In this document: in pieces, positions 22,028 to 34,130 of the stretch | How the letters are laid out: the number at the start of each line of letters is the position of its first letter | Numbering within the stretch: the stretch's first letter is position 1 | NCBI GenBank assembly: GCA_022385805.1 | Contig: MU277673.1 | Span: 51,350-115,349, forward strand | From: Pilatotrama ljubarskyi | Taxonomy: Eukaryota; Basidiomycota; Agaricomycetes; Polyporales; Polyporaceae | Direction of reading: 5' to 3' | DNA length: 64,000 nt | Made by a program: the position numbers and the translations under genes | Notes under the pieces: generated by a model | Seen by the model: only the letters and a program-made list of their open reading frames with translations | Databases searched by the model: none | Told to the model about the DNA's origin: nothing

Positions 22028-24793
22028 TCAGGGGGAAGGGGACGCGCCAGATGCCGGCTGCCCATTCCGGGGCAACAGGATTGCTTCCACTTCCATCTCT
22101 TCCTCCCGGTCACGCTCGTCCTGAGACGGCGCGTGACCCCGACGCGATCCCTCACCACCTCGCGACTGCATCTTGCTCCGGGAGTCACGCGAGTGGGCGG
22201 ACGCGTCGCTGGCGCGGACCATGCTTTCCGCAGGAGGTGAAGTCGAATTTATGGACGTGGCCAGGTCCTCGCTCGTGAGATCGAGGTCAGGCTGCGATAA
22301 CGCCATACTTTCCCTATCGGTCCCGCTGGTATCACCTATCTCGCTTGAACTCCCAGTCGGGTTGAGGTACCCCAGGATACCATCGTCGGGCAGGCCCGGC
22401 TCAGAATCACTAGGCGGGTCCCCCTGCGCAGGCGGGTCGTCATCTGGCTCGTCGGCTGGATCTCGCGAGGCGCGCACCAAGAGGGAGGTCGGGATAGGTG
22501 CAGCCTCGTCGTTCTCATCGGACGTCCCTAGCCAGAGCGCCAGATTGTAGGAGACGGTCCTAACAGGGACTGTGGGTTTGAGGACGCTGGGTCCGAGCTT
22601 AGCAGGGTCTCCGACAGGACCGAGAGGCCGCTTCCTAGGCTTCTTAGGCGCACCCGGCTCGGGCTCGTCTTCGTAATCGCTCTCGTGGGGCGGATCACGG
22701 TAAGACACACGGTCGTCAAAGCGGACTGCGCGATCCTCTGCAAGCGCGGCTGCCCGATCTTCGTCGAACCGCCGTTTCTTCGCCTGCCGTCGCTCTTCAG
22801 GGCTCAAGGGATTTTCCGCCGCTGCGCGTTTCCGCTTCAGCGCGCCGAGGGAGACGTGCATTCCCCTTGGTAAGGCCCGCTTGAAGGCCGGAGGGCGGAG
22901 GCTCCCGCGGTCCAGGCGGAAGTACGGTAAGCCTTGCTCACCGCACGCGATGGCGTTCGCGTTGCGGATCTGAATAACGCGCATACTATCTCTGAGAGCT
23001 TCGGACGGAGGGTAGGGGAAGTAGTATCCGCGAGGGCCACTGTAAGGCTCGTAGGCAAAGTCGCGAACCGAGTCCGCTTGCGGCTTCGCATTCTGCGTGG
23101 ACGCAGCACGTAGTAGCGTGTCAGATGTGCCTGTGTCGTAGGTCGTTGAGGAACCTGTCACGTATCGCTCAGCGGAGGACTCTGCGAGAAATGTGCATAT
23201 ACGTACGTTCGTATTTCGGCGGCGCAAACGCAGCCTCGTCGGTGTTTCCTTCGCCTCGTGCACGTTTGGTAGGTTGCTCGGCGTCCTCCGCCGCGTTGCT
23301 CATCCTCCGCTTCCGAGGGTTCTGCAACGAGGACGAAGCCGGACCTTCGGACCCGCCGTGTGGACGAGAAGACGACGGCAGCGGAGGGGGACGATAGCGT
23401 ATCAACGGAGACGTCACATCGGCCGCGTCCAGTTCCTCCATTGTCTTTATGACGGCGTGGAAGGAGTCGATGCAACGCACCAGTTCGTCGTGCTTCTGGC
23501 CGGGAACGACGTATCTGCGAGGGGGTGCGTCGAGCCCGTTGATCCACCGAGCCTTCCACACGTCCGGCGCTGGCGGACGCTCGTCGAGCTCCTCGAGCAT
23601 GGGCCTTTCCTCTGGATCGCCACGCGCCCGCCGACGCTTGTTTCGCTTCTCGAGTTCCAGGAAGCGCTTCATTCTCGCGTTCTCTCTGGCACGCGCACCC
23701 TCGTAATCCAGCTTGTACATGACCTGCCGGAGCTCCAGGGCGAAGTCACTCTTGTCTGCACGAGGGAGCCCTATTTCGGGCATGTCCTTCGAAGCGAGGG
23801 AAGCGTGGAAATTGACTAAGGTGACGCGCCCATCTCCGCCTATGAGCATGTTGTGCAGCTCTGCGGCGCCGTGCAGGATCCCCCTGTTGTGGAGAATAAC
23901 GTAGGCCTCTATGACCGCCTTCTTGAGCACGTGCGGCATGTCCGCAGAGGCTTCGATCCAGAAGGAATGATGCGGCAGGTCCGTGAGTATCGACACGGCA
24001 AGGGGACTGTCGTAGACATTGATGACGGTCGGGACGATGCAGCCTTGAAGCTTCCGAAGGTAGACCGGATCTTCATACAGCTTCAACTGCGTTGTCCAGC
24101 GACCTCGTGATCAGTACCTACAGGGAGCTCGAGCGCCACACCAGCACTTACCTCAGAGGGTAGCCCTCGCCACAGGTGGCGCATTGCGCGAGACCAGCTA
24201 GTAGACGTTGCCACTCAATACCGGAGGGGCATTGAGAGTCAAATAGATGGCATACCTCTTGCAGATGTAGGTCACTAGAGTACCGTCTATTGTACCTCTC
24301 ATCAGGCTCGTTGTGCATACCGCATCGGCTAGATCACAACTTGTGAGTGACTTGAGAGGGCGGTACACATACAGGGCATACCATGCAAGTTGCACAAGAG
24401 GACGGTATTGGTCAGAGCGTGGCCGGAGGTCCATGCCCAGTGTGCCACCGGCCGATACAGCGGTTGCTCCCCAAGATCCTGAAGTATCTCGGGAGCGTCC
24501 ATGTCATCGTCTTCCTCGTCACTACTGTCCATGTCTGGGGGTGGCCTCTCAGTCCAGTTGACCGCCGCGTTACATTTGGACTGATGAGGCCGGGGTGGCC
24601 GAGGTGGAGGTGGCGATCGAGAGTCAGCGTAGGGCGCGTTCAATGCCTTGTAGAACGAAGTGTATCGGCCCTCAGCGTCTGGAAGAGTTGAGAGAGGAGC
24701 ACCCCGTGCCTCGCCTGCACGGATGGAGCGAGGGAGCTTGCTACCCAGCCTGCTGGCAACTGGGCCAAAGAATCCAACGTTGTGGCTTGCCAT
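22028..24793 (-). CDS. Predicted pseudokinase (protein-kinase fold, catalytic residues lost) with long charged tail
   Basis: Exons 24793-24382, 24328-24256, 24197-24152, 24086-23207 and 23181-22028 give 854 residues. From about residue 178 a kinase-like C-lobe is visible: LKLYEDPVYLRKLQG, then helix aE (HVLKKAVIEAYVILHNRGI), the catalytic loop as LHGAAELHNMLI and the metal-binding loop as VTLVNFHASL. The loop Asp of H-(R/G)-D is Ala251 and the DFG Asp is Asn270, while Asn256 is kept, so phosphotransfer is unlikely. It resembles the expanded basidiomycete kinase-like families. The rest (about 300-854) is low complexity with basic runs (KRRR, KKRRFDEDR) and acidic stretches, suggesting a nuclear protein. 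The short exons 2 and 3 at the N-lobe are the least certain part. Confidence 0.65.
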
Positions 24794-26259
24794 CTCGTCT
24801 GTAGGATGGATGTTATGACAATTGCAGCCTCGTGTTAGCTGCGCCAGAAAGCTAGAGAACGTTCACAAGATGAGGAGGGGGGAGAATGGTGGTGGTATGC
24901 GTTAAAGTGAGCGCAGGAGCCCTTGCGTCTAACAGCCATATGTTCATTTGCCCACCAAGCGGGGAATGCGTGGTCGGTGCGCCACAGAGCTGCAGCAACG
25001 CCTTGTGTCCAAAAAGGTGATGCTGGTTTCGGCACAAGCACCCGTGCCGCTCTTGTTCTCCAATAGACGCCCGGTCAGGATGCAGTTGACCGAGCACTGC
25101 CACCCGGTCCGATACTCCGGGCGGTTACGTGGTGGCTGCCGCGTCCCGGCGGCACATCGTCGTCACTTGCTCACTCCATGGCCCGCGCCGGGGTCGCCTG
25201 GTTGGCCCTGACTGTCTCTACGTGCTCGGTTTGAGAGAGGTCCGACTCGTGGTTCTGGTCTAGCTTCAGAAGTTCTCTGAGAGAGGGAGCCTTCCGTGGG
25301 GTGCAGTGTCCATCACTCACGCCGGACGAACTGAACCTCGCGATCGCCATTGCTACTTCAGACGCCACTTTATGGGCTGCCTCCAGACTTGTACGGATAC
25401 GAGCACCGAAAATGCACTGCAGTATCCTCTGCGTTCGGCACCGCTGCATGTGTAGTCGTCCCGGTCCCTCGCATGTGCGCAGTGGTTTCCGGCCATTTCT
25501 CCGTATAGCTAGAAGTGTAAGTGAATCTCAGGCACGATTCAGTGTCTTCTTCAGCCGCTGCTGCTTCCTGCGGTCAACTGATCCAGCACGCCATGGCTAT
25601 GCGTGGTCTGGTACTTTCTCAGGTAGGGATATTGACAGCTCTTTATACGGCGATGGCACGAAGGTCGTCGCAGACCATATGCTCCGCGAGCTAACAGAGC
25701 ACCCGTTCCGCCGCAGCCACGAGGTCTCGACCTCTTCTCCGTGCAGAACAGCCGCGAGATGCAACTTGACTTTCTAGCCGTGCCGCCAGTGTCTAAGTCG
25801 GAGTCCGCCTGCTGCAGTGCCCACAAGGTCACGCTTGCTGGTATGTTCAGGCAATCGCTGCATTAAACGTCGACACTCATTTTTCGAGCATTCGCACCTA
25901 GTGACGTCTCCCAGCGAGCATGCTTACCCTTTCTCAGATGAGATCCTGCCCATACGGCGGATGCTTCGGGACGATTGGGTCACGGTACAGCGTCGGCCAT
26001 GCAGTTGTCAACAGATCTTCGGAGTATCAGTCGTCTTCAAGCGAACCTGCCAGATGCACCACTGGAGTTCTCGCGGTGCAGTGGGTCGTGACCGTTGGTT
26101 GCGCTAATTCCTCGGACGGCCTGTGCGGTGCATCGCTGTAAGCTCGGGGGCAATAAGCATACCGTCAGAGCAGCCGACCATGTTCTCCGTCCTGCAAGGC
26201 GCATATAACGGCAGCCATCGCGCTCATTGCTCCAGGCGTTCTGGCCCCTTGGACTACCC
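24794..26259. other. Upstream region of the xyloglucanase gene
   Basis: The 1.47-kb spacer lies between two divergent genes. Short frames on both strands (for example 25171-25449 minus) look partly protein-like but have no recognisable domain. A TATAA-like motif near 26203 lies about 55 nt upstream of the GH74 start. I see no tRNA, repeat or transposon. Confidence 0.35.
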
Positions 26260-29200
26260 ATGCTGCGTCTAACTCTCCTCGCGGTCTTTACGCTGCCCGC
26301 TCTGGTGTCCTATGTCTCGGCTGTGTCCTCTCAGGCTTACACCTGGAAGAACGTGAAGATCGGTGGCGGAGGCGGCTTTGTCCCCAACATCGTCTTCAAT
26401 CCTTCTCAGAAAGGTCTCGCATACGCGCGTACGGATATCGGTGGCGCGTACAAGCTGAACTCTGATGACTCCTGGACGCCTCTGCTTGACTTCGCTGACG
26501 ATGCTCGCTGGAACTACTGGGGCGTGGACGCGCTAGCTACTGACCCCGTCGACCCCAAGCGTCTCTACCTGGTAAGTCTCTTCATCTCGGACTATGCGGA
26601 CGCCATGAGAGCTGAGTCTTCCAGGCTACTGGGATGTATACGAACTCGTGGGATCCCAACAATGGTCAAATATTGATCTCCACAGATCAAGGGAAGACCT
26701 TCACGCCCTCTCCACTGCCGTTCAAAGTTGGTGGTAACATGCCCGGCCGCGGAATGGGCGAGGTCAGTAGTACAATGCATACTCTCATCGGTCAATTGGT
26801 CTCACTGTGATGGACTTGCAAATCGAACAGCGTCTCGCTATTGACCCCAACAGCAACAACATCTTGTACTTCGGTGCCCGAAGCGGGAACGGCCTCTGGA
26901 AGTCCACGGACTTCGGCGTGACTTGGACGCAGGTCGAGAACTTCCCGAGCGTTGGTATGTATTATTCAGGGCATACGCGTGAGGCTTATAATGAACGATG
27001 ATGTGGCGCGTATAGGAACCTACGTTCCCGATCCCACCGACACCACGGGCTACAACAACGACATTATGGGTCTGTCGTGGGTCACGTTTGACTCTACCTC
27101 TGGCTCCTCCGGGAAAGCCACGCCGCGTATCTTCGTCGGCGTAGCGAACAAGGGCTCAGACAACATCTTCATGTCCACTGATGCAGGAGCGACCTGTAAG
27201 TGGATTTCAGCCGAACTATTTGTCACTAGCTGACCAGGCATACAGGGAAGGCGGTCCCCGGCCAAAACAACACGTTCATCCCTCACAAGGGCGTGCTCTC
27301 CCCCGCAGAAAGGGCTCTGTACATCTCGTACTCCGACGGTGCGGGTCCGTACGACGGAACCACAGTAAGCAGCATCGAAAGCTAAGGTATCTAGCGTTCT
27401 CATGTGTCCACTAGGGAAGCGTCTTCAAGTACGACATCACTGCCGGCACCTTTACCGACATTACTCCTGTCTCAGGAGGTGAGCCTAAGCATCCTTCGCA
27501 TGTAAGGCTGTCGGCTGTCGTTCATATTGACCTGCATCTTTCCAGGCGATCTGTACTTCGGCTTCGGGTACGTGCGCATCCATTCACTCTGGAATTCATG
27601 CGGCTTACACGAGTGCACAGCGGCGTTGCCGTCGACTTGCAAAAACCGGGCACCATAATGGTCGCAGCACTCAACTCTTGGTGGCCGGATGGGCAAATCT
27701 TCCGCTCAACAGATGGCGGTAAGACCTGGACCGGCCTCTGGGCATGGCAATCATACCCCACGCTCAACCGCTACTACACCTACGACGATACGCTCGCGCC
27801 ATGGATCGGGCCTGACCAGACCGCTTCTGACCTCGTCATGCAAATCGGTTGGATGATGGAGGGCCTCTCCATCGATCCCTTCGATTCGAACCACTGGCTC
27901 TACGGAACGGGTGAGACCATCTATGGTGGCCATGATCTCCTCAAGTGGGACACCGCCTCGCGCAACGTCACCCTGAAGTCGCTCGCCGATGGCGTCGAAG
28001 AGACTTCGGTGCAAGGACTCATCTCGCCCCCCGTCGGTGCTCGTCTCATCTCAGCCATTGGCGACGTCGACGGTGAGTACCCTTCGCCCCCAATCTGCTA
28101 GGCCGGGTCCTGAGCATCGCCGATAGGTTTCGTCCACACCGATCTTGACTCGGCTCCCCTGGTCTCGTTCTCGAACCCCACCTACTCCAGCTCTTCCGAC
28201 ATCGACTACGCCGGGAACAAGCCAACAAACATTGTTCGCATCGGCACCACCACCGACGGCTCCCAGGGCAAGCAAGTCGCCCTCTCCACGGACGGCGGTA
28301 ACACTTGGTGAGCACTTCGCCTTGGCCCTTACGATCGCTTCTGACCACTTCGTGCAGGTCGCAGGACTACGGTGCTCCTGACGGCGTTGCAGGGGGCAAA
28401 GTTGCGATTTCCGCGGACGGAGACACCGTGCTCTGGAAGACCTCTAGTAACGGCATCATGGTGTCCCAGTACACGAACCCCTTCTCTGCGGTCTCTTCGC
28501 TCCCCTCTGATGCTGCAATCGCATCCGACAAGAAGAACAACTCCATGTTCTACGGCGCTTCTGGCTCGAAGTTCTACTTGTCTACTGATGGCGGCAAGAC
28601 GTTCGCAGCGAAGGGCAGTCTCGGCTCATCCACCTCTCCCTTCAAGGTGGTGGTGCACCCCAACGTGACTGGGGACGTCTGGGTGTCTACCGACAAGGGC
28701 CTCTTCCACTCTGTTGACACCGGGAACACCTTCACTGCGATCTCTGGTGTCTCACAAGCCTGGGCTATCGCTCTCGGCGCGCCCAAGACTGCAGGCGGAT
28801 ACCCCGCGCTGTTCGCTGCAGCCAACATCGGCGGCGTAGGCTACTTCCGCTCTGACGACGCCGGTGTCAATTGGGTGAAGATTAACGATGCCGCTCATGG
28901 GTTCGGCTCAGCGAGCGCGAACTGTATCGCTGCCGACCCCCGCGTCTACGGCCGGTAAGTCGCCTTTCTTGCTACACGATATGACACTGTCTCATCGCAA
29001 TCTAGGGTGTACATCGGCACTAACGGGCGCGGTATATTCTACGGAGACGTAGCGGGTTCTGCCCCTGCTCCCACCGCGACGGCGCCTGTCTCTTCGACGG
29101 CTTCTGCGCCCGCGTCTTCCACCACACCTGCCGCACCTTCGTCCACGGCTTCCAGCCGACCGGCATCGTCCTCCACCCCAGTATCATCGTCCACTCCGGT

Positions 29201-29482
29201 GTCATCCTCTAGGCCGACCAGCTCCCCGGTTTCTTCGGCACCATCGTCCACCCCGACGGCGCTGGCTCCGATCTACGGCCAGTGTGGCGGTATCAACTGG
29301 ACGGGACCGACCGCATGTGCCGGTAGGTTTATCTCAGCCTATCCTGGAGCATTCGCGAACTGACATGTATTGGAACAGCGGGATCGACTTGTGTGCAGCA
29401 GAACCCATGTGAGTCTTCATGGTATGAGTCGTGCGTTGATAGCTAACTTGGTCTCAGTCTACTTCCAGTGCGTGCCGTCTTG
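26260..29482 (+). CDS. Secreted GH74 xyloglucanase with C-terminal CBM1
   Basis: Thirteen exons (26260-26571, 26625-26762, 26831-26954, 27016-27195, 27246-27364, 27415-27478, 27546-27567, 27621-28072, 28127-28307, 28358-28954, 29006-29322, 29378-29407, 29457-29482) give 853 residues. It hydrolyses the beta-1,4-glucan backbone of xyloglucan. Signal peptide about 1-21; tandem seven-bladed propellers with BNR-type repeats (STDGGKTW, STDQGKTF, KSTDFGVTW, STDAGATW); the family Asp in GVDALATDP (D90) and a second candidate acid in GDVDGF (D468/D470). A Ser/Thr/Pro linker (about 747-815) leads to a complete CBM1, residues 819-853: YGQCGGINWTGPTAC ... FQCVPS with four Cys and aromatic residues. Length and order match fungal GH74-CBM1 enzymes. 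Tail-to-tail with the LRR gene. Confidence 0.96.
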
Positions 29483-29613
29483 AGAGATCGCGGGACCTAG
29501 TGAAAAGAAGGCGAAGTGTGATTAGGGAGGGCAGATCCCGTCAGGGTGGTCAGCTATCTTACTTGTAGTGTATCCACGCCGACACTACGGTGTATTGTCG
29601 GGTCAGGCTTGCG

Positions 29614-31522
29614 TCAGGCGTTTTTCCACTCTTCTTCCCAGACCTGGGAAGCGCATGGTCCATCAATAGCCTCAGGTTGCGAAGAAGAGGCACTCATTTA
29701 CCTCGAAAAAGCGACGTCTATCGCTGACTCTCACACCTCTACAGCTGGTGAGGTCCAGCTTCTCCAGGCGTTCGCAGGCATCGATGATAGGGAAGAGCCC
29801 AGCACCTGGAATAATGCACAGGACGATGTCAGCCGCTAACGATGACACCCACTCTGTGCATGAAACAAGTACTGGTGAACTTGGTACTGGCGAGCTCCAG
29901 CGTTTGTAGGCGCACACAGGCCGAAATGTATGGAGCGGCCGTGTCGTCTACTGACGTGTTGTTGAGGTTAAGGTGCACGAGTTGCGGCGGGCCCTCATCT
30001 GGACCGTCAGGATGAGCTAGACCCTCCAAGTCCGAGGACCGCAAGGATGTGATATTCGCCAAGTTGAGGTGCTGAGTCCAAGTCAGCGTACATACTGGGG
30101 CGCGAAGACACTGACACGTTGTCGTACCTTGCAACGGCGCCCCACCTTGCGGACGAAACGCGCCAGAGCGGCGTCAGGCCCCCGGCGTCCTGTGAAACCC
30201 AGCTTGGTGTTCCCGACCAGGTTCACGCGTTCTATATCCGTGCACTGCTCCAAAATGGCGGTCAACGAGTGCAGGGTCTCGTCCGTCAGCGTCATGGCGG
30301 AGGTATTAGATATGGCGGCGCTCGATCCTTGGCCGCCTCCCATGGCTCCGATTGCCAGAACCTTCAGTTTTCGGAGCGGGTTTAGCATGGCCAGGAGATC
30401 CGAGCTTGATATCTTCGTCGAGGTCAGGACGAGCTTCTCCAGCAAGTGGCCGGCAGGCAGAATGGGGCGCTTCACGAGCGTGAATGATAGGTCTAGGCGT
30501 TCCAGATTGGGACAGATCGCCAACGTGGGATTCACCACCGCATCACTGAGAGCGGTCTGGCGTAGCTTCAGAGAGCGCAGGTTTAGCAGCTGGAAGCCGT
30601 CCGTAACGCCTAAGGCGTCCCATAGTTTCGAGAAAGCTGTATCCGTCTGTGCAGAGGGATGAGTGCACAATGCTGGTGATAAAGCCCCGATCCTACCCAG
30701 TTTGGTATGCCCGCGACCTTCATCACTTGCAACTGTTTACAGTTCAGAAGTAGAAGCGCCATGGAGACGGGAGGCACAGCGGTGTAATTCAAGTTGATGA
30801 CCTCTAGGAGAGGGCAATGCTTGGCGGCCGCTTCGACGGTCTTCTGCCCAACCTTCGTGCAACCCCTGAAGGTGACCGCTGAGTGTATTCGCGAGGTGTC
30901 GTGCGATGGCCAACCCACCGTAAGTTCAACTTGCGTAAGGCAGGAAGTTTGGCGACGACTGTCGCGAACACGGTGTCCGCTATCTTGGCGAGTCCGGTGA
31001 GCTCAAGCTCACGTAGCTGGTCCTTGGCAGACATGTCTCCAATCGCGAAGATGGTGAGCCGCGTCACACCGGGGAGGTCGTCACTGAGCGATATGGATGT
31101 ACCCCGAAGGAAGTACTGACACAAGCGCTCCCTGAGCATCACTAGGGCATGATAATAGCTGTTGGCCTCACTGCGACAATAAGTCCATGCTGTAGCAGTG
31201 TCGGGCATGTACGCTTGAGGGTTGCGAACACCTTCTGCGCAAGGGGGTCGGGGAGCTGCTTCAACCACAATCGAACATCTTCCCAGACGGTTGGTTTACG
31301 CGACAGCTTCTGCAGGTTCTCCGCAAACACGCGTATGCATATGGTGCTCAGCGGGGGTATATATTCCGGGGGAAGGACACGTTGGGATAGCGCTGCGGCC
31401 GAGGGAGCATTCGCTTGGGATTGGGGTGTGGGTATGTCATCGTCAGGCCGGCTATGGTCGAATTTCCGACGTTTAGCGGGTGGTTGAGCAGTGCTTTGCC
31501 CCTGTCGTCTTCGTGAGCTCAT
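29614..31522 (-). CDS. RNI-like leucine-rich-repeat protein
   Basis: Exons 31522-31172, 31115-30919, 30865-30697, 30646-30128, 30071-29873, 29805-29702 and 29643-29614 give 522 residues. The N-terminus has a basic, nuclear-localisation-like run (PPAKRRKFDHSR). It is followed by irregular cysteine-containing/RNI-type LRRs: LRELELTGLAKIADTVF, LRKLNLRGCTKVGQKTV, LEVINLNYTAVP, LRSLKLRQTALSDAVV, LERLDLSFTLV, LVHLNLNNTSVDDTA and LEKLDLTSCR.GV. This architecture resembles RAD7 or AMN1-like proteins and F-box LRR proteins, but I see no clear F-box. It may be a ubiquitin-ligase or repair adaptor; that is inference. The last exon (VWEEEWKNA) was chosen over read-through because it gives a typical LRR-cap end. 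Confidence 0.75.
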
Positions 31523-31979
31523 GGCAGCTCGTGCATGGAGGATAATCTCAGGACAAGTTGGCTCGAGCGCAAGCTGCGCGCAGTGTGCGTTATGTTGGTT
31601 GACTTTGACGCAGTACACTATGCGAGTTCACGTCTTTCTGAAATCGACGTCACCCTACGGGCCAGAGCGCCCGCAGTCGTGCTCGGTTCAGACAATTTGA
31701 TTCAGCTGGGTCAACCATCTTCTGACAGCTGTGAGAAAGGCACCTGGGTGTAACATTACTCTGCTAAAGCCGTGTACATAGCTGGCCAGCGATGAGGTAT
31801 ATGTTCCACGTATTTATGTAACAAGAGGCATAGCGGGATGAGATTTGTAACCGAGCCAGCTAGCACGCTGAGCATCCGCCGAAATCCTACAGCATGTGCT
31901 TCAACATAGGAGTCACGATCGTTAGGAGAAACAGATACTCACGAACAAGCAGTGGTGTTTCGGTGATTCTCTAGGTATC
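31523..31979. other. Intergenic, no gene seen
   Basis: The 457-nt spacer lies between the LRR gene start and the 3' end of the decayed membrane-protein copy. It contains only short unsupported frames. Confidence 0.4.
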
Positions 31980-33483
31980 TCACGGGAGGGGATAGAGTCT
32001 CGAGTATGCGATGCCGTACAGCCTCACTTGGCGTACGAATGCCCTCCGCGCCTCCAGCCCGACGGATGTCGTGTAACGATCCCAGGAGTTGACATGCGGC
32101 TCCGTGTGAGTATCGAGGAGGGGCCCAAGGGCGAGGTTTGAATGTAGCAACAGGAAACACTGGAATAATAAGAGCGTGCACGAAAGCATAAGTTGTGAGT
32201 CGAAGGGTCGCGAGGAGTATTCCCCGAGGAATGACCCCAACATCCACCATGGGTCGTAATTCCCTGTCTAACTCGCAAAGAGCAGCACAATGACGACGAG
32301 GCCTGGAAGGAAGAGCAGCGCCGCGATGAACACCCTGCCGAGGCCGCGCCATGCGAGCACCGCAAGGGGAAGAAGGGCGTCCGGACGGAAGAGGAACAAA
32401 GGGCTGCTCTGGGTGGGTTGGTGGAGCAACATAATCTCCCAAATAAACGCAATGAACGCGTACAGTGGGGCTTGCAAGGTGAGGACGTCATAGTAGTCTC
32501 GTGGTTCGGAAAGACCGTACATGACAAGTGATATCAGCACCATAATGGGTGGCATCGTAGGGATTGCCCAGGAGCAGATCAGCTTCACCGTCGCGTACGT
32601 TAGGACGTAGACGCAGCTGAAAGGCCCAAGGGTATCCGGCTCAATGATGTAGTAGTACAGGATGCTCAAGTAGATGAAGTTGGCCAGCAGGTGTATGATA
32701 TATAGAGTGCTGCATGGATATGCATCATTTGTCATCCCTCCGGGCCTGGACATGGGAATAGGACTCACCAAGGGCTACGGAGCTACGGAAGGCATCCGCG
32801 ATATGCAGCAGCGTGATCGGGTTGCCACTGCCCCCACGAAGACCATGTCGTCCGTACTTCCAGGTGTCGAGCAGACTGAGGTGGATTAGGCGATGGCGGA
32901 GGATGTCTTCTGGCACGTCCTTTTCCACAAGATAGTCGATTACTGATGAAGCTTCGTCAGCTCTGTCCAATTTGACATTAACTGAATAACATAACTACCT
33001 CTTTCCACACGGTTAGAGTGCGGTCGTACCGGGAAGGCCGACCAGAGCAATCCCCGTATATCTCGGGCAGCGCCTTCGTCTTAATATTCGAGGAAACGCG
33101 ACCAGACCCTGCTGATCAGAGCATCCGAGTTGCGGATTTCAGCAAATTGCAACTCTTCCTCGCGCCACTCCTCCCAGGCATCACGACGACGAAAGGCTGC
33201 CTTCTTGAATAGAGACCTCCGGTAAGACAAAAGGACGCAAAGCGCGAAGGCCGAATATGGTTGGCGGATAGAGCTTTTGGATGTTATAGGAAGCGAGATC
33301 CTCCCGCGCAACGTCTGCAGCGTACGTAGATATGTACGGTAGGCCGCCAGTCCGATTTTCCTCGCGCTCAACGTACTCTGGCAAGGGTTCGAAGTACTCC
33401 TCGAGGGAAAGCAGGAGAGTTTGTTCTATTGGCGCCCAAGTATTCCCTGGCGCCACGCCGTGGTCTGTGTGGCTTGTGGGCAT
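31980..33483 (-). pseudogene. Decayed tandem copy of the multi-pass membrane protein at 34131-35759
   Basis: Conceptual pieces align along their length with the intact neighbour: N-terminal IQKLYPP against IDKLYPP, FALCVLLSYRR against FALCTLLYYRR, VIDYLVEKDVPEDILRHRL against VMDFIAAGDVPDDFLRHEL, LLHQPTQSSPLFLF against LLHLPTQNSPLFLF, and SWDRYTTSVGLEARRAFVRQ against SWDRYTKSVGFQARLVFARQ. Breaks seen: a frame change with a small deletion just after KLYPP (about 33255-33264), an in-frame TAA at 33081-33083, an in-frame TAG at 32268-32270, and loss of the last 55 or so residues after the stop at 31980. The phase-1 intron before VID/VMD is kept (32943-32998), so the copy arose by DNA duplication, not retroposition. 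Expression of a fragment is possible but not shown. Confidence 0.8.
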
Positions 33484-34130
33484 CTTCAAGCAGTCCGCCG
33501 AATGAAGTACTTGTGCACAGATGTCGATATGTATCAGCTAGGGCACTAGTACGAAGATCAGCCGGATGACGGAGGGAAGCAACAAGGAGCTACACACCGC
33601 CCACCACATATAACTTACGTCCTGGAATCGTGTCCATAAACGTATCACAATAAGCACCAATCACGGATCACAATAAGCACTGCCTTAAACTTGATTTCTA
33701 ATCAGGTCCCAAGAGGAACCACGAGAAGGCACCCGGCTGCAGTCTACGTATGTCACGAACGCATACATACCTATACACCTGAGCAATTGCAAGGGCGAAT
33801 ATGAGAGGAAGCTGTCGCAGGACTTATACTCGAGTTCGAAGTCGATGAAGCAGGTAGCGTACAACGGCCAGCTCGGGCGCACCGCGTTCGCAAGCAGCAC
33901 TCGTCAACGCAGAGACGATGGAAAATCAAAGCGGTCAATTGTAATAGGTTCGCGCTATTGTCACCGGGGTAATGGTGGCAATAGCTTACGCACATCACGG
34001 AGATGTACACCTCACAAAGACACATCCGTATCGGGCAGTTTGACAATGCAGACGTCCGGGAGATCCTGCTCAGGCCATGAGGAAACGCCTAGGGTTTCAT
34101 GAATTGGATGGACTCACCCAACAGGGTATG
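33484..34130. other. Spacer between the tandem copies
   Basis: 647 nt without a supportable gene. It would contain the 3' end of the intact copy and the former promoter of the decayed copy. Confidence 0.4.
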
